From NCBI GenBank assembly GCA_003279105.1, contig QCBO01000003.1, positions 52,245 to 116,244 of the forward strand: a DNA stretch of 64,000 nt. Reading direction: 5' to 3'. The notes below the pieces were generated by a model. It ran no database searches and was not told the origin of the DNA. It saw only the letters and a program-made list of their open reading frames with translations. This stretch comes from Prochlorococcus sp. AG-347-I19 (GTDB taxonomy: Bacteria; Cyanobacteriota; Cyanobacteriia; PCC-6307; Cyanobiaceae). A program made the position numbers and the translations under genes. Below are positions 53,439 to 64,000 of this stretch, piece after piece; position 1 is the stretch's first letter; the number at the start of each line of letters is the position of its first letter.

Positions 53439-54248
53439 ATGATTTGGCCTTTTAGACGAAAGTCAAAAAAAAGAATAGCTCGTATAGTAATCGATGAGCC
53501 TATTACAAGTTCTACAAGAGTTTCAGTCCTTAAAGCTCTTAAACAAATAGACGATAGAGAATTTCCTGCTTTAATCGTGAGAATTGATTCCCCAGGGGGT
53601 ACTGTTGGGGATAGCCAAGAAATATACTCTGCTATTAAAAGACTAAAGGATAAAGGATGTAAAGTCATTGCCAGTTTTGGGAACATCTCAGCATCAGGAG
53701 GCGTTTACATTGGTGTTGCATCTGACAAAATAGTTGCTAATCCAGGTACAATTACAGGATCAATTGGTGTGATTATAAGAGGAAATAATTTATCTGAATT
53801 ATTAGATAAAATCGGTATTAAATTTGAGACAGTTAAAAGCGGTGTATTTAAAGACATACTTTCTCCTGATAAACCTCTAAGTGATGAAGGTAGAGGTCTA
53901 CTCCAAGGGCTTATAGATGAAAGTTATAAACAATTTACTGAAGCTGTTGCTGAAGGAAGGAATTTACCTGTTGAGGAAGTAAGAAAATTTGCTGATGGAA
54001 GAATTTTCACTGGAACACAAGCACTCGAACTTGGTCTTGTTGATAAGGTTGGAGATGAATTTGTTGCTAGGGAGCTAGCTGCAGAAATGGTTAATATTGA
54101 CCCAAAAATTCAGCCCTTAACATTTGGGAAGAAGAAGAAAAAAATACTTGGACTAATTCCTGGAAGTAGAGTGATTGAGAAAATTATCAAAAATATCTTT
54201 TTTGAGCTTGACTCATCTAATAAAGTACTTTGGTTATACAAGCCTTAA
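53439..54248 (+). CDS. sppA: Signal peptide peptidase SppA
   Basis: Membrane-associated serine protease of family S49 that degrades signal peptides; in cyanobacteria related SppAs act in thylakoid remodelling. The 269-residue form is the short, single-domain type. Catalytic Ser86 is in NISASGGVYIG and Lys138 in SGVFKDILSP; their 52-residue spacing matches the short bacterial SppA. It is followed after six bases by aroH. Confidence 0.92.
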   Translation: MIWPFRRKSKKRIARIVIDEPITSSTRVSVLKALKQIDDREFPALIVRIDSPGGTVGDSQEIYSAIKRLKDKGCKVIASFGNISASGGVYIGVASDKIVANPGTITGSIGVIIRGNNLSELLDKIGIKFETVKSGVFKDILSPDKPLSDEGRGLLQGLIDESYKQFTEAVAEGRNLPVEEVRKFADGRIFTGTQALELGLVDKVGDEFVARELAAEMVNIDPKIQPLTFGKKKKKILGLIPGSRVIEKIIKNIFFELDSSNKVLWLYKP

Positions 54249-54254
54249 ATCGAT

Positions 54255-54638
54255 ATGTACGAAAAAATGAAAGACGATTATAAAATTACATTTATCCGTG
54301 GTGCTACAACAGCATCTGGGAATTCTGTTAGGGAAATAGAAGTTGCCGTAGTGGAGTTAATTGATGAATTAATTTCACGAAATAATCTAATTAAGACGAA
54401 CATACTATCCATTACATTCACAGCGACAAAAGATTTAAATGCATGTTTCCCCGCTTCAATTGCGAGGAAATTTAATGGACTTGATTCAGTTGCCTTTTTA
54501 GACTGCCAACAAATGCACGTATCCAATGATGTTGATTTTTGTATAAGAATAATGGCTCAAGTTTTATTGCCACCAAATTATGTAGTAAAGCACCCTTATT
54601 TAAAAGACGCTGCAAAATTAAGGGCAGATAGATGTTAA
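54255..54638 (+). CDS. aroH: Chorismate mutase (AroH type)
   Basis: Converts chorismate to prephenate for Phe and Tyr synthesis. The 127-residue trimeric AroH class shows FIRGATTASGNSVREIEVAVVELI, SITFTATKDLNACFPASIAR and VAFLDCQQMHV with the conserved Arg/Glu/Cys active-site residues. It is immediately downstream of sppA. Start ATG 54255, with an in-frame ATG four codons on. Confidence 0.94.
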   Translation: MYEKMKDDYKITFIRGATTASGNSVREIEVAVVELIDELISRNNLIKTNILSITFTATKDLNACFPASIARKFNGLDSVAFLDCQQMHVSNDVDFCIRIMAQVLLPPNYVVKHPYLKDAAKLRADRC

Positions 54639-54708
54639 CCTTAGTGCAATTATTTTTCTGCTTTAAATTTGAATAGCACAAACTAAACCTTTAGATTCCA
54701 TTCTTTTA

Positions 54709-55287
54709 ATGTTAAAAATCACAAAGAAACATAGTTTAAATCTTAAAATTTTAAGATTTTTTATTATCCCCACAATTTTAGTTTTAACTCCTTTTTTTAA
54801 TAACATCCAAGATGCTAAAGCGGGGTTGGAATTCCAGTGGGATCAAGACGATAATTATAGAAGATTAAAGTGGTTTCAAAAAGAAAACAGAAGGAGATTT
54901 AGAAATACAATTTATTTTTTCTTGAGGCCATCTGATAGAAGAACTGATCTCTTAAAAATTAATCTTGCTATTCCTAAGACCTTTAAATCCACTCTAAATT
55001 ATGAAAAAATTAGTTTTTGCAAAGTAAAAATAGGTGGTTATGAAGGTAGAACTAAATGTTTAGAAAACATTCCAGCTGATTTCGAAATCAAGACTGATGA
55101 ATCAGGCTTACGTTCATTAGATATTTACCCCTATAGCCCAATCCCTTCTAACAAAGACAGTTATGCAATTGTCTTTAAAATCATTAATCCAAAGAAATCA
55201 GGTTTATTTCAATTTCATTCATTTGGGCAACATAAAGGGAAATCATTTTCAAGTTATTTAGGAAGCTGGACTATAGTGATCGATTAA
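54709..55287 (+). CDS. DUF2808 secreted protein
   Basis: A 192-residue exported protein of the cyanobacterial DUF2808 family. A signal anchor (FFIIPTILVLTPFFNNIQDAKAG) is followed by FQWDQDDNYRRLKWFQKENRRRFRN, a basic segment, and the compact beta domain YPYSPIPSNKDSYAIVFKI and GKSFSSYLGSW. Function unknown. It precedes rpmH by 30 bases. Confidence 0.8.
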   Translation: MLKITKKHSLNLKILRFFIIPTILVLTPFFNNIQDAKAGLEFQWDQDDNYRRLKWFQKENRRRFRNTIYFFLRPSDRRTDLLKINLAIPKTFKSTLNYEKISFCKVKIGGYEGRTKCLENIPADFEIKTDESGLRSLDIYPYSPIPSNKDSYAIVFKIINPKKSGLFQFHSFGQHKGKSFSSYLGSWTIVID

Positions 55288-55317
55288 ATGATAAATTAAA
55301 TAAGGATAATTAAAAAA

Positions 55318-55455
55318 ATGACTAAAAGAACTTTTGGCGGAACTTCAAGAAAAAGGAAACGTGTATCTGGTTTTAGAGTAAGAATGCGTTCTCATACAGG
55401 TAGAAGAGTTATTAAAAGTAGAAGACAAAAAGGTAGAGAAAGAATAGCTGTATAA
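55318..55455 (+). CDS. rpmH: 50S ribosomal protein L34
   Basis: A 45-residue, very basic protein: [20 protein letters not shown], then [20 protein letters not shown] and ERIAV, the standard L34 signature. It is upstream of rnpA as in most bacteria. Confidence 0.97.
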
Positions 55456-55467
55456 ATTCTAATTTAA

Positions 55468-55854
55468 ATGGCCTTACCTAAGAATATGCGTTTAAAAGGT
55501 TACAAGACTTTTAATTATATTCACAAAAATTCCACAACATATCATGGGAAATTAATGACATTTAAAGTTGTAAGATCAAATCCAGCAATACTCTTAAACC
55601 ATAAATTCACAAATACCTCAAACAATTTTAGGGTTGCAATTGCTGTTAGCAAAAAAGTTTCAAAAAAAGCTGTAGAAAGAAATAAATTAAGAAGAATTCT
55701 GCAAGAGTGGTTATTAACAAACATTCAAAAAATTAATAACCACAAACCTTATTGGTTACTTGTTAACCTTAAATTTGGGGATTTCTGCAATGATAAAAGT
55801 GCACTTTTGGAGGAATTTCAAAACTTAATGTTCAAATCTCGTCTAATCAAATGA
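55468..55854 (+). CDS. rnpA: Ribonuclease P protein component
   Basis: Protein subunit of RNase P, needed for tRNA 5' maturation. The 128-residue protein has the start GYKTFNYIHKNSTTYHGKLMTF and the RNA-binding motif KKVSKKAVERNKLRRILQEW. It lies 12 bases after rpmH and overlaps the next gene by four bases (ATGA). Confidence 0.95.
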   Translation: MALPKNMRLKGYKTFNYIHKNSTTYHGKLMTFKVVRSNPAILLNHKFTNTSNNFRVAIAVSKKVSKKAVERNKLRRILQEWLLTNIQKINNHKPYWLLVNLKFGDFCNDKSALLEEFQNLMFKSRLIK

Positions 55855-56264
55855 TTAACATAAATGAAGAAGCCTTTTACGAAGGTGGCCCTGCTAAAAG
55901 TGATTTAATAATAAATCTACTAGCAGGGATAACTATACTTGGTTTGCCATTTACCTTTGCTGCAATAGTTAGAGCATTGTGGTTAAGATATAAAATTACA
56001 AATAAAAGAATAACAATAGATGGTGGATGGTTTGGTAAAAACAAAACACAAGTCTCATTAAGTAATATTGAAGAAATCAGATCTATACCAAGAGGATTCG
56101 GTTCATATGGTGATATGGTTCTTATCCTTAACGATGGATCAAAAGTCGAAATGAAATCATTACCTTTATTCCGAGATAAGCAAAAATTTATTGAAGAGAA
56201 TATAAATAAAAGATCACAAATCCCAAATCTTAACCAGGTAGAGGGTTTTGCTAATAAATCCTAA
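55851..56264 (+). CDS. PH domain membrane protein between rnpA and yidC
   Basis: A 137-residue protein with two close hydrophobic segments near the start (LIINLLAGITILGLPFTFAAIVRALWL) and a bacterial PH domain (ITIDGGWFGKNKTQVSLSNIEEIRSI ... MVLILNDGSKVEMKSLP). It is conserved at this position in cyanobacteria. Function unknown; possibly helps YidC-dependent insertion. Confidence 0.85.
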   Translation: MININEEAFYEGGPAKSDLIINLLAGITILGLPFTFAAIVRALWLRYKITNKRITIDGGWFGKNKTQVSLSNIEEIRSIPRGFGSYGDMVLILNDGSKVEMKSLPLFRDKQKFIEENINKRSQIPNLNQVEGFANKS

Positions 56265-56336
56265 ATAAATTAATTACAAAAATCTTTTTTTCCTGTAAAA
56301 TAAAATGTCTAGTAAAATTACACTCTTTTTAATATC

Positions 56337-57479
56337 GTGATAGGGTTCATTTCTGAAAAACTACTTATCCCTATTCTAGATTTTTTCTACGGTTTAGTAC
56401 CTAGTTATGGTTTAGCGATTGTTGCATTAACAGTTGTCATTAGAATTGCACTTTTCCCTCTAAGCGCTGGTTCGATTAGAAGCGCAAGAAGGATGAAGAT
56501 TGCCCAACCAGTAATGCAAAAAAGGCAAGCAGAAATAAAATCTAAGTTTTCAGGTGATCCAAAAAAACAGCAAGAAGAACTTGGAAAATTAATGAATGAG
56601 TTTGGCAGTCCCCTCGCAGGTTGCCTTCCCCTGATTGTCCAGATGCCCGTGTTATTCGCATTGTTTGCAACCCTAAGAGGTTCTCCTTTCGCTGATGTTC
56701 CTTATAACATAAATATCAAGGTCGTCCCACAGGATCAAGTAGCAGCAATTGATCCTAAACCTTACAAATCCCCACGACACTCTATATTTATTACAGAAAA
56801 ATCACATTTTCCTGTAATAGCCACTATTCCTAGTGGAACAAAATTAGGAACAGAAGAATCCATCAAAATAAATTTGCAAACAACTAATGGTAATAGCTAT
56901 GCGGAAGTTTTATCTAAATACGATAATGGCTCAAAATTTCTCCCTACTTGGAAGGTATCAAAAGGTTCTGAAAATCTAAAAGTTTCCCAAGACGGTACTG
57001 TAACTGCAATTAAACCAGGTGATGCAACAATTGAAGCAAAAATACCTGGCCTAGCCGCCAAAAGTGGTTTTCTATTTATTAAGGCTCTTGGTCAAGTTGG
57101 TTTTTATGTAGATGGGGCTATTAATTGGGATATTGCGACACTAGTTGGGGCCTTTGGATTAACCCTACTTCTTTCCCAAGTTTTATCTAGTCAGGGGATG
57201 CCTGCTAATCCACAGCAATCAACAGCTAACAAAATTACACCAGTAATGATTACTGGTATGTTTCTGTTTTTCCCTCTTCCAGCGGGAGTTTTACTATATA
57301 TGGTTGTTGCTAATATTTTTCAGGCATTTCAGACTTTTCTTCTTAACAAAGAAGCTCTTCCTGAAAATCTACAGAAAATTTTGGATCAACAATTATTAGC
57401 CAAAGATCAAGTAATAACAACTTCTGCTTCAACTATCTCTGACAAAAGATTACCTTTTGAACCTAACAGTAAAAAATAG
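56337..57479 (+). CDS. yidC: Membrane insertase YidC
   Basis: Insertase for membrane proteins and, in cyanobacteria, for photosystem subunits. The 380-residue protein starts at GTG 56337; the first helix [27 protein letters not shown] carries the conserved Arg, and [44 protein letters not shown] complete the insertase core. A periplasmic insertion of about 110 residues ([14 protein letters not shown] to GFLFI) lies between the first helices and the rest, as in other cyanobacteria. Confidence 0.95.
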   Translation: MIGFISEKLLIPILDFFYGLVPSYGLAIVALTVVIRIALFPLSAGSIRSARRMKIAQPVMQKRQAEIKSKFSGDPKKQQEELGKLMNEFGSPLAGCLPLIVQMPVLFALFATLRGSPFADVPYNINIKVVPQDQVAAIDPKPYKSPRHSIFITEKSHFPVIATIPSGTKLGTEESIKINLQTTNGNSYAEVLSKYDNGSKFLPTWKVSKGSENLKVSQDGTVTAIKPGDATIEAKIPGLAAKSGFLFIKALGQVGFYVDGAINWDIATLVGAFGLTLLLSQVLSSQGMPANPQQSTANKITPVMITGMFLFFPLPAGVLLYMVVANIFQAFQTFLLNKEALPENLQKILDQQLLAKDQVITTSASTISDKRLPFEPNSKK

Positions 57480-57494
57480 TCTTAATCTTAAATA

Positions 57495-58961
57495 ATGAAT
57501 CCTTGGTGTAGAAATTTAGAATTACTTATAAAATCAAGAACTTCATTAATTTGGATAAGAACAAAAGAAGAGGAAAGATTAGAAAAATTAGTTAATTTCT
57601 CTTGTGAAAGTTTAAGTATAAAAAGATTCGTATGCTGGGATTGTGTTAGCGGTATTAAAGGATTAATAAATGAAGAAGGTAAATTTTCTAACAATCCTTT
57701 AGGAGTGCTTAATTGGCTTAGGGAACAAAATCCTGAAGTTTCAACACTTTTATTAGTAAAAGATTTTCATAAATTTTATGATGATCCAATTATTAATAGA
57801 ACAATTAAAGAACTATCTTCAGCGCTTAAGGAGACAAGTCATAATTTAATTATTAGTTCTCATCTATTTCCATCATCAGAAGAGCTGGATGAACTAATGA
57901 CAATTCTAAACTTACCTTTACCTGATCAAAAAGAATTGAAAAATCTAATAAAAAGAATAGCTATTAATACCAATTCAAATCTTGAGGAACAAGACTTAAA
58001 CCAACTTTCTATTGCTTCATGTGGATTAACCGAAATAAAAGTAAAGCAAGTAACTGCAAAGGCTCTTGCTCAAAGAGGCAAAATAAGTAAAGAAGATATT
58101 AAAGATATTCTTGAAGAAAAAAAACAAGTTATAGCAAGAAGTGAAATTTTAGAATTTTTCGAGGCTAAATCAAGCCAAGATGATATTGGTGGTTTAAATG
58201 TTTTAAAAGTTTGGCTTAATCAAAGATACAGAGCCTTCTCTAAAGAAGCCAGAGATTATGGATTACCTATTCCCAAGGGCGTCTTACTCGTAGGAGCGCA
58301 AGGAACAGGGAAATCGCTTACCGCAAAATCAATTTCTAAGAGTTGGTCAATGCCGCTACTCAGGTTAGATGTTGGGAGACTGTTTTCTAGCCTCGTTGGT
58401 TCAAGCGAAGCTAGAACTAGAGAAACAATTTCAAGAGCTGAAGCTATGTCTCCGTGTGTCCTGTGGATCGATGAAATAGACAAGGGCTTTGGTGGCGATG
58501 CTAGAAGCGATGGAGGAACAAGTCAGAGGGTTTTGGCAAGTTTGCTAACTTGGATGGCTGAAAAAGAATCCGCCGTATTTGTAATTGCTACCGCTAATGC
58601 TATAGATAAGCTTCCTGCTGAATTATTAAGGAAAGGTAGGTTTGATGAGATATTTTTTCTTGATTTGCCAAATTCCGAAGAAAGATTAAGTATTCTGAAT
58701 TTGCACCTAAAAAAAAGAAGACCAAGTTACAGTTTTCCCCTATCTACTATCATCGATAGAACAGATGGATTCTCAGGGGCAGAACTTGAACAAGCAGTAA
58801 TTGAAGGGATGCATATTTCATTCTCTGAAGATAGAGAGCTTATGGAGAAAGATTTAATAAAGGCAGTTTCTGAATTAGTTCCTTTATCAAGAACTGCTAA
58901 AGAGCAAATTGATTTTCTAAAAGAATGGTCATCCACAGGACGGGCCCGCTCCGCATCATGA
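57495..58961 (+). CDS. ycf46: AAA ATPase, Ycf46 type
   Basis: A 488-residue AAA protein. The N-terminal half (about 1-215) is helical and non-catalytic; the AAA module has Walker A GAQGTGKSLTAKS, Walker B CVLWIDEIDKGF, sensor IATANAIDKL and the arginine finger region ELLRKGRFDEIF. Matches the algal/cyanobacterial Ycf46 family, reported to affect CO2 or inorganic-carbon regulation in Synechocystis. Its partners here are unknown. Confidence 0.88.
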   Translation: MNPWCRNLELLIKSRTSLIWIRTKEEERLEKLVNFSCESLSIKRFVCWDCVSGIKGLINEEGKFSNNPLGVLNWLREQNPEVSTLLLVKDFHKFYDDPIINRTIKELSSALKETSHNLIISSHLFPSSEELDELMTILNLPLPDQKELKNLIKRIAINTNSNLEEQDLNQLSIASCGLTEIKVKQVTAKALAQRGKISKEDIKDILEEKKQVIARSEILEFFEAKSSQDDIGGLNVLKVWLNQRYRAFSKEARDYGLPIPKGVLLVGAQGTGKSLTAKSISKSWSMPLLRLDVGRLFSSLVGSSEARTRETISRAEAMSPCVLWIDEIDKGFGGDARSDGGTSQRVLASLLTWMAEKESAVFVIATANAIDKLPAELLRKGRFDEIFFLDLPNSEERLSILNLHLKKRRPSYSFPLSTIIDRTDGFSGAELEQAVIEGMHISFSEDRELMEKDLIKAVSELVPLSRTAKEQIDFLKEWSSTGRARSAS

Positions 58962-59084
58962 ATAAAATTTAATTTTTAAAATATCACATAAGTTAGGAAT
59001 CATTAATTAAGTTAATTTTTAATCAAAAAAACCAAATAATGAATTGAGATTAACTATCTTAATTAAGGTAATAAAAAAAAAAGA

Positions 59085-60362
59085 GTGTTAGATCAAAAAT
59101 TAATAAGAGAAAACCCAACATTTGTTGAAGAGAATTTATCCTTAAGAGGAAAAGTTTACAAGATATCTCATATTCACGAATTAACTGTTAAAAAAAAAGA
59201 AATTGATATAGAAATATCCCTTCTCCAATCTGAGAGTAAAAAATTAAGCAAATCAATCGGTCAAGTTATTGGAAAATCCCAAAATAATAATTCACAAGAA
59301 CTAAATGATTTAAAGAAAAAGGGAAACGAATACAGAATTAAAATTTCTGAACTCGAGGAAAAACAAAGAATATTAGATAAAAAAGTAGATGATGAGATTT
59401 ATAATTTGCCAAATTTTCTTAGTAAAGACGCCCCTATTGGGAAAGATGAAAGTGATAATTTACAAATAAAAACTTGGGGGGATCCTCTAATAAAAGAGAA
59501 TATAAAATCACACTGGGAATTAGGAGAAAGTCTTAATATTTTTGACTCTGTAAAATCAACAAAAATATCAAAAAGTCGTTTTATCACTCTTATAGGCAAT
59601 GGGGCCAGATTAGAGAGGGCATTAATTAATTTTATGCTCGATATGCATACTAAAAATGGTTACTTGGAGTTAATGCCGCCAGCTTTAGTAAATTCAGAAA
59701 GTCTTACCGGATCTGGTCAATTACCTAAATTTTCAAATGAAAGTTTTAAGTGTTCCAATGACGATTTATGGCTTTCTCCAACAGCTGAAGTTCCACTAAC
59801 TGCTTTTCATAGAAACGAGCTTATTGATCCCAAGCTGTTACCTATTAAGTATGTTGCATATAGTCCATGTTTTAGGAGAGAAGCTGGAAGTTATGGGAGG
59901 GATACTAAAGGTTTAATAAGACTTCATCAATTTAATAAGGTTGAACTCTTTTGGTTTTGTGATCCAAATAAATCTTTAGAAGCTCATAAAAAGATTACTT
60001 CTGATGCAGAAAGCATCTTAAAAAAGCTCAATTTACCCTACAGAATAGTAGATATTTGTACTGGAGATTTAGGCTTTTCTTCTAGTAGAACTTTTGATCT
60101 TGAAGTTTGGCTGCCCAGTAGTAAATGTTATAGAGAAATTTCAAGTTGCAGTAATTGCCTTGATTTTCAAGCACGTAGATCATCAATAAGATCAAAAATC
60201 GATAAAAAAAATACATATATACATACCTTAAACGGAAGTGGTCTTGCTATTGGAAGGACAATGGCAGCAATTCTTGAGAATGGCCAACAAACAGATGGTA
60301 GCGTTAAGATTCCAGATGCTCTGGTTCCATATTTTGGATCAAATTTTTTAAAAACTGCTTAA
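59085..60362 (+). CDS. serS: Seryl-tRNA synthetase
   Basis: Class II synthetase charging tRNA-Ser; a tRNA-Ser(CGA) occurs elsewhere in the window. The 425-residue protein has the N-terminal coiled-coil (about 25-105) that contacts the variable arm, motif 2 [21 protein letters not shown] and motif 3 [18 protein letters not shown]. The start GTG 59085 gives [18 protein letters not shown]. Confidence 0.96.
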   Translation: MLDQKLIRENPTFVEENLSLRGKVYKISHIHELTVKKKEIDIEISLLQSESKKLSKSIGQVIGKSQNNNSQELNDLKKKGNEYRIKISELEEKQRILDKKVDDEIYNLPNFLSKDAPIGKDESDNLQIKTWGDPLIKENIKSHWELGESLNIFDSVKSTKISKSRFITLIGNGARLERALINFMLDMHTKNGYLELMPPALVNSESLTGSGQLPKFSNESFKCSNDDLWLSPTAEVPLTAFHRNELIDPKLLPIKYVAYSPCFRREAGSYGRDTKGLIRLHQFNKVELFWFCDPNKSLEAHKKITSDAESILKKLNLPYRIVDICTGDLGFSSSRTFDLEVWLPSSKCYREISSCSNCLDFQARRSSIRSKIDKKNTYIHTLNGSGLAIGRTMAAILENGQQTDGSVKIPDALVPYFGSNFLKTA

Positions 60363-60371
60363 TATAAAAAA

Positions 60372-61451
60372 ATGAATGTTTTAACCTCAATAACAGTACT
60401 TGGATTCCTCATATTTTTTCATGAGATGGGGCATTTTCTTGCGGCCATTTCACAAGGTATTTATGTTGATGGATTTTCAATCGGCTTTGGGCCCTCAATT
60501 ATTCAAAAAAAATTTAAAGATATTACTTATTCATTCAGAGCCTTTCCTCTTGGAGGATTTGTATCCTTCCCTGATGAAGAACTAAATAATATTGACCCTA
60601 AAGATCCAAATCTTTTAAAAAATAGGCCAATAATTCAAAGAGTTATTGTAATTTCCGCAGGTGTATTTGCCAACTTGATACTTGCTTACTCAATCTTGAT
60701 TATAAATGTAACTACTGTTGGTATTCCATTTGATCCAGAACCAGGCATTTTAGTTTTGGCTACTCAACCTGAGAAGCCAGCCTCTCTTGCTGGTTTGGAA
60801 CCAGGGGATAAAATATTAGAAATCGAAACTAATACTTTAGGAGTTGGGGATCGAGCTGTTTCCACTTTAGTAAAAAAAATCCAAAATTCATCAGAAGAAC
60901 CAATTTCAATAAAAATTGAAAGGAATGGGAGTTTAAAAGATTTAACTTTGGTACCAAAAAATATTGATGGAAAAGGAACAATAGGTGCTCAATTGCAACC
61001 GAATATAAGGAAAGAAACTAAAAAGACAAAAAACGTTTTCGAACTTTTTAAATACACTAATAATGAATTTTCATCACTTTTGGTAAAAACAATTCAAGGT
61101 TATAAAGGTTTAATAACAAATTTCTCTTCAACAGCTCAACAATTAAGTGGGCCGGTCAAAATTGTTGAAATCGGGGCACAATTATCTCAACAAGGTGGCA
61201 CAGGCATATTACTATTTGCGGCTTTAATTTCTATTAATTTAGCAGTACTTAATTCATTACCTTTACCATTGTTAGATGGAGGGCAACTAGTTTTCACTAT
61301 AATTGAAGGTTTCAGGGGGAAACCTGTTCCAGTCAAGGTGCAAATGGTTGTTACTCAGTCCAGTTTTTTTCTTTTAGTAGGACTAAGCGTTCTGCTTATT
61401 ATCAGAGATACTAGTCAACTATTAATCGTACAAAGATTATTAAACCAATAA
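60372..61451 (+). CDS. rseP: Site-2 zinc protease RseP
   Basis: Intramembrane metalloprotease, 359 residues. The zinc motif H17-E-M-G-H21 is in the first helix, a PDZ domain spans about residues 120-200 (EPGILVLATQPEKPASLAGLEPGDKILEI), and LDGGQLVF near the end supplies the third zinc ligand. It cleaves anti-sigma factors and membrane stubs in other bacteria. It starts 9 bases after serS. Confidence 0.95.
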   Translation: MNVLTSITVLGFLIFFHEMGHFLAAISQGIYVDGFSIGFGPSIIQKKFKDITYSFRAFPLGGFVSFPDEELNNIDPKDPNLLKNRPIIQRVIVISAGVFANLILAYSILIINVTTVGIPFDPEPGILVLATQPEKPASLAGLEPGDKILEIETNTLGVGDRAVSTLVKKIQNSSEEPISIKIERNGSLKDLTLVPKNIDGKGTIGAQLQPNIRKETKKTKNVFELFKYTNNEFSSLLVKTIQGYKGLITNFSSTAQQLSGPVKIVEIGAQLSQQGGTGILLFAALISINLAVLNSLPLPLLDGGQLVFTIIEGFRGKPVPVKVQMVVTQSSFFLLVGLSVLLIIRDTSQLLIVQRLLNQ

Positions 61452-61515
61452 ATAAATTTTAAAAACTGTTCTACAAGCTGTTAATATAAATATTAGTTTT
61501 AAATATTCTGATTAA

Positions 61516-61818
61516 ATGGCGAAAAAGTCCATGATTGCGAGAGAGGTTAAGCGCAAAAAACTTGTGAAGAAATACGCTGCAAAAAGGAAAGCATTATTAG
61601 ATGAATTTAATGCCGCAAAAGATCCAATGGAAAGGTTAGAAATACACAGAAAGATTCAAGGTCTGCCAAGGAACTCTGCGCCTAATAGAGTAAGAAATAG
61701 GTGTTGGGCAACTGGTAAACCTAGAGGAGTATATAGAGATTTTGGTCTTTGCAGGAATCAGTTAAGACAAAGAGCTCATAACGGTGAACTTCCTGGAGTA
61801 GTTAAATCGAGTTGGTAG
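61516..61818 (+). CDS. rpsN: 30S ribosomal protein S14
   Basis: A 100-residue S14: [81 protein letters not shown]. The long form lacks the zinc-ribbon CxxC, as in most bacteria with the 100-residue type. Confidence 0.97.
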   Translation: MAKKSMIAREVKRKKLVKKYAAKRKALLDEFNAAKDPMERLEIHRKIQGLPRNSAPNRVRNRCWATGKPRGVYRDFGLCRNQLRQRAHNGELPGVVKSSW

Positions 61819-61988
61819 TATAAATTTTTAACTTAAATACTATATTTCTCAAGAAAAAATAATACTTTTAGAAATTAAACTCATTTTTAGGACATTTTTA
61901 AAAATTTTTATAGCTTATCTAAATAATTTACTCAATTTGTCCCTATAAAATGTAAGAATAAATTATGTATAGATTTATAATTTAAAAA

Positions 61989-64000
61989 GTGGAAGGACAA
62001 AATAAGTCGATCACGTTTGACGGACGAGAGATACGACTAACTACAGGACTATATGCTCCTCAAGCAAGTGGATCAGTAATGATTGAGTGTGGTGATACCT
62101 CACTATTAGTTACAGCGACAAAAACTGCCAAAAAAGAACCATCAGACTTTCTACCTCTGATATGCGACTATGAAGAAAAACTTTATGCTGCAGGGAGAAT
62201 TCCTGGTGGTTTTATGAGGAGAGAGGGTCGCCCACCAGAAAGAGCGACTTTAATTTCGAGATTAATTGATAGGCCAATGAGGCCACTTTTCCCTGCATGG
62301 ATGAAGGATGAGATTCAAATAGTCGCATCATGCCTTTCTCTAGATGAAAGAGTTCCAGCAGATGTTTTGGCTGTTACTGGGGCTTCAATAGCAACTTTAG
62401 TTGGAGAGATCCCATTCTATGGGCCAATGGCTGCGGTAAGAGTTGGACTTATAGGGGATGATTTCATCTTAAATCCTAGCTATAGAGAGATTGAAAAAGG
62501 AGATTTAGATATTGTTGTTGCAGGATCACCAGACGGTATCGTCATGATTGAAGCAGGTGCAAATCAATTATCAGAGCAAGATACAATCGAAGCTATAGAT
62601 TTCGGATATGAGGCTGTTACTGAACTTATTAAATCGCAAGAAGATTTACTACAAGATATAGGAATAAAACAGATTAAGCCATCTGAACCTGAAGAAGATA
62701 AAACATTGCCCTCTTATTTAGAGAAAAATTGCACAAAACCTATTGAGTTAGTTTTAAAGAAATTTGACCTTTCAAAGGAAGACAGAGATCTTGAACTCGA
62801 AAAAATTAAAACTGAAACTCAAAGCAAAATTGATTCACTTAAAGATGACAATCAAGTAAAAGTTCTAACCTCAGAAAATGAAAAATTAATTCATTCCGAC
62901 TTTAAAAAATTAACAAAAAAACTAATGAGGTCACAAATTATAAATGATGGGAAAAGAGTTGATGGAAGAGATCTCGACGAAGTCAGAAAAATATCAGCTT
63001 CTGCAGGAATTCTTCCAAAAAGGGTTCATGGTTCTGCATTATTCCAAAGAGGTCTAACCCAAGTTTTATCTACAACCACATTAGGAACTCCTAGTGATGC
63101 TCAAGAAATGGATGACTTAAATCCAAGCACTGAAAAAACTTATTTACATCACTACAATTTCCCTCCTTATTCAGTTGGAGAAACAAGACCAATGAGAACT
63201 CCCGGCAGAAGGGAAATTGGTCATGGAGCATTAGCAGAGAGAGCGATAATCCCTGTATTACCTGGGAAAGAAACATTCCCTTACGTCCTAAGGGTAGTTA
63301 GCGAAGTTTTAAGTTCAAATGGATCAACCTCAATGGGTTCTGTATGTGGTAGCACTCTTTCGTTACTAGATGCAGGGGTTCCTTTAAAAGCTCCAGTAAG
63401 TGGAACTGCTATGGGCTTAATTCAGGAAGGTAAAGAAGTCAGAATTCTTACAGATATTCAAGGAATTGAAGACTTTCTTGGAGACATGGACTTTAAAGTT
63501 GCAGGTACTGAAAAGGGAATAACAGCTTTACAAATGGATATGAAAATTACAGGCTTACCAGTTGCTATCATTTCTGATGCAATTAAAAAAGCTCGTCCTG
63601 CAAGATTACATATTTTAGAAAAGATGCAAGCGGCAATAGATAAGCCTCAAGAATCTCTTTCTCCTCATGCTCCCCGACTATTAAGCTTTAGAATTGACCC
63701 TGAGCTTATAGGAACAGTTATTGGACCAGGCGGAAGAACTATCAAAGGAATCACTGAAAGAACAAATACAAAAATAGATATTGAAGATGGTGGCATTGTC
63801 ACTATTGCTTCTCATGATGGAGCTGCTGCAGAGGAAGCTCAAAAGATAATAGAGGGATTAACACGAAAGGTTCATGAAGGTGAAATCTTCTCTGGAGTCG
63901 TAACAAGAATAATACCTATTGGTGCTTTCGTGGAAATATTGCCAGGGAAAGAAGGGATGGTTCACATTTCTCAATTATCTGAAGCAAGGGTTGAGAGAGT
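61989..64000 (+). CDS. pnp: Polynucleotide phosphorylase (partial)
   Basis: Exoribonuclease/polymerase of RNA decay. GTG 61989 starts [20 protein letters not shown]; the frame leaves the right edge after about 670 codons. Two RNase PH domains are visible (first with [27 protein letters not shown]; second with [28 protein letters not shown] and the catalytic [20 protein letters not shown]), then a KH domain with [16 protein letters not shown] and the first part of an S1 domain. Only the C-terminal end is missing. No leader hairpin typical of autoregulation is obvious. Confidence 0.97.
   Translation, partial: MEGQNKSITFDGREIRLTTGLYAPQASGSVMIECGDTSLLVTATKTAKKEPSDFLPLICDYEEKLYAAGRIPGGFMRREGRPPERATLISRLIDRPMRPLFPAWMKDEIQIVASCLSLDERVPADVLAVTGASIATLVGEIPFYGPMAAVRVGLIGDDFILNPSYREIEKGDLDIVVAGSPDGIVMIEAGANQLSEQDTIEAIDFGYEAVTELIKSQEDLLQDIGIKQIKPSEPEEDKTLPSYLEKNCTKPIELVLKKFDLSKEDRDLELEKIKTETQSKIDSLKDDNQVKVLTSENEKLIHSDFKKLTKKLMRSQIINDGKRVDGRDLDEVRKISASAGILPKRVHGSALFQRGLTQVLSTTTLGTPSDAQEMDDLNPSTEKTYLHHYNFPPYSVGETRPMRTPGRREIGHGALAERAIIPVLPGKETFPYVLRVVSEVLSSNGSTSMGSVCGSTLSLLDAGVPLKAPVSGTAMGLIQEGKEVRILTDIQGIEDFLGDMDFKVAGTEKGITALQMDMKITGLPVAIISDAIKKARPARLHILEKMQAAIDKPQESLSPHAPRLLSFRIDPELIGTVIGPGGRTIKGITERTNTKIDIEDGGIVTIASHDGAAAEEAQKIIEGLTRKVHEGEIFSGVVTRIIPIGAFVEILPGKEGMVHISQLSEARVER

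Noticed and set aside
1..64000. CRISPR arrays, insertion sequences, prophage genes, rRNA
   Set aside because: No regularly spaced repeats, transposases, phage structural genes or rRNA segments were seen on either strand.

Overview
The window looks like a high-light-adapted Prochlorococcus chromosome. It is AT-rich and densely packed with short intergenic gaps. It carries a Pcb antenna gene (pcbA) beside flavodoxin (isiB), a cluster of small high-light-inducible (hli) proteins, psbD-psbC, ycf4, ycf39, petM, an NADPH thioredoxin reductase fused to thioredoxin, a Som-type porin, FutA-type iron binding and cobQ. The clade (HLI or HLII) cannot be settled without tree building. The left edge carries a nitrate permease and molybdenum-cofactor genes, an accessory trait that most high-light isolates lack.

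Layout. 1-2,360: nitrate permease nrtP (partial, leftward) divergent from mobA-moaA; the gap between them holds two perfect GTA-N8-TAC NtcA boxes. 2,400-4,950: small proteins, one behind a probable glutamine-II (Downstream-peptide) riboswitch, then a class I amidotransferase. 5,000-6,320: hli cluster with an 18-bp inverted repeat and a 13-bp direct repeat in its divergent control region. 6,400-7,790: small, probably membrane, hypothetical proteins, one frameshifted. 7,796-20,113: ychF, a membrane-fusion adaptor, polA, cysS, dxr, a 2Fe-2S protein, an esterase-like hydrolase and the three-gene transhydrogenase operon. 20,241-30,480: ntrC-type thioredoxin reductase, infA, ycf39, petM, ilvH, a cyclophilin lipoprotein, ycf4, psbD-psbC, maf. 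30,540-37,520: cobQ, ferredoxin, a large outer-membrane protein, a VTT-domain protein, a Yfr2-family RNA, rhomboid protease, small secreted peptides and tRNA-Ser(CGA) with two partial copies of its 3' end. 37,580-41,050: iron-binding protein, PKHD hydroxylase, porin. 41,187-53,386: glyQ, tautomerase, pcbA-isiB, SemiSWEET, AEC permease, two glycosyltransferases, EamA permease. 53,439-64,000: sppA, aroH, rpmH-rnpA-PH protein-yidC, Ycf46-type ATPase, serS, rseP, rpsN and the start of pnp.

The window joins nitrogen acquisition (nitrate uptake, Mo cofactor, NtcA boxes, glutamine sensing), light and photosystem biogenesis (hli, psbDC, ycf4, ycf39, pcb) and iron economy (futA, PKHD hydroxylase, flavodoxin). 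Points that stand out are the NtcA pair with the adjacent glutamine riboswitch, the tRNA-Ser 3'-end copies that look like integration scars, a lipoprotein gene whose only sensible start is an ATA overlapping the ycf4 stop, and a frameshift in a poly-T region. No insertion sequence, CRISPR array, prophage or rRNA was seen.
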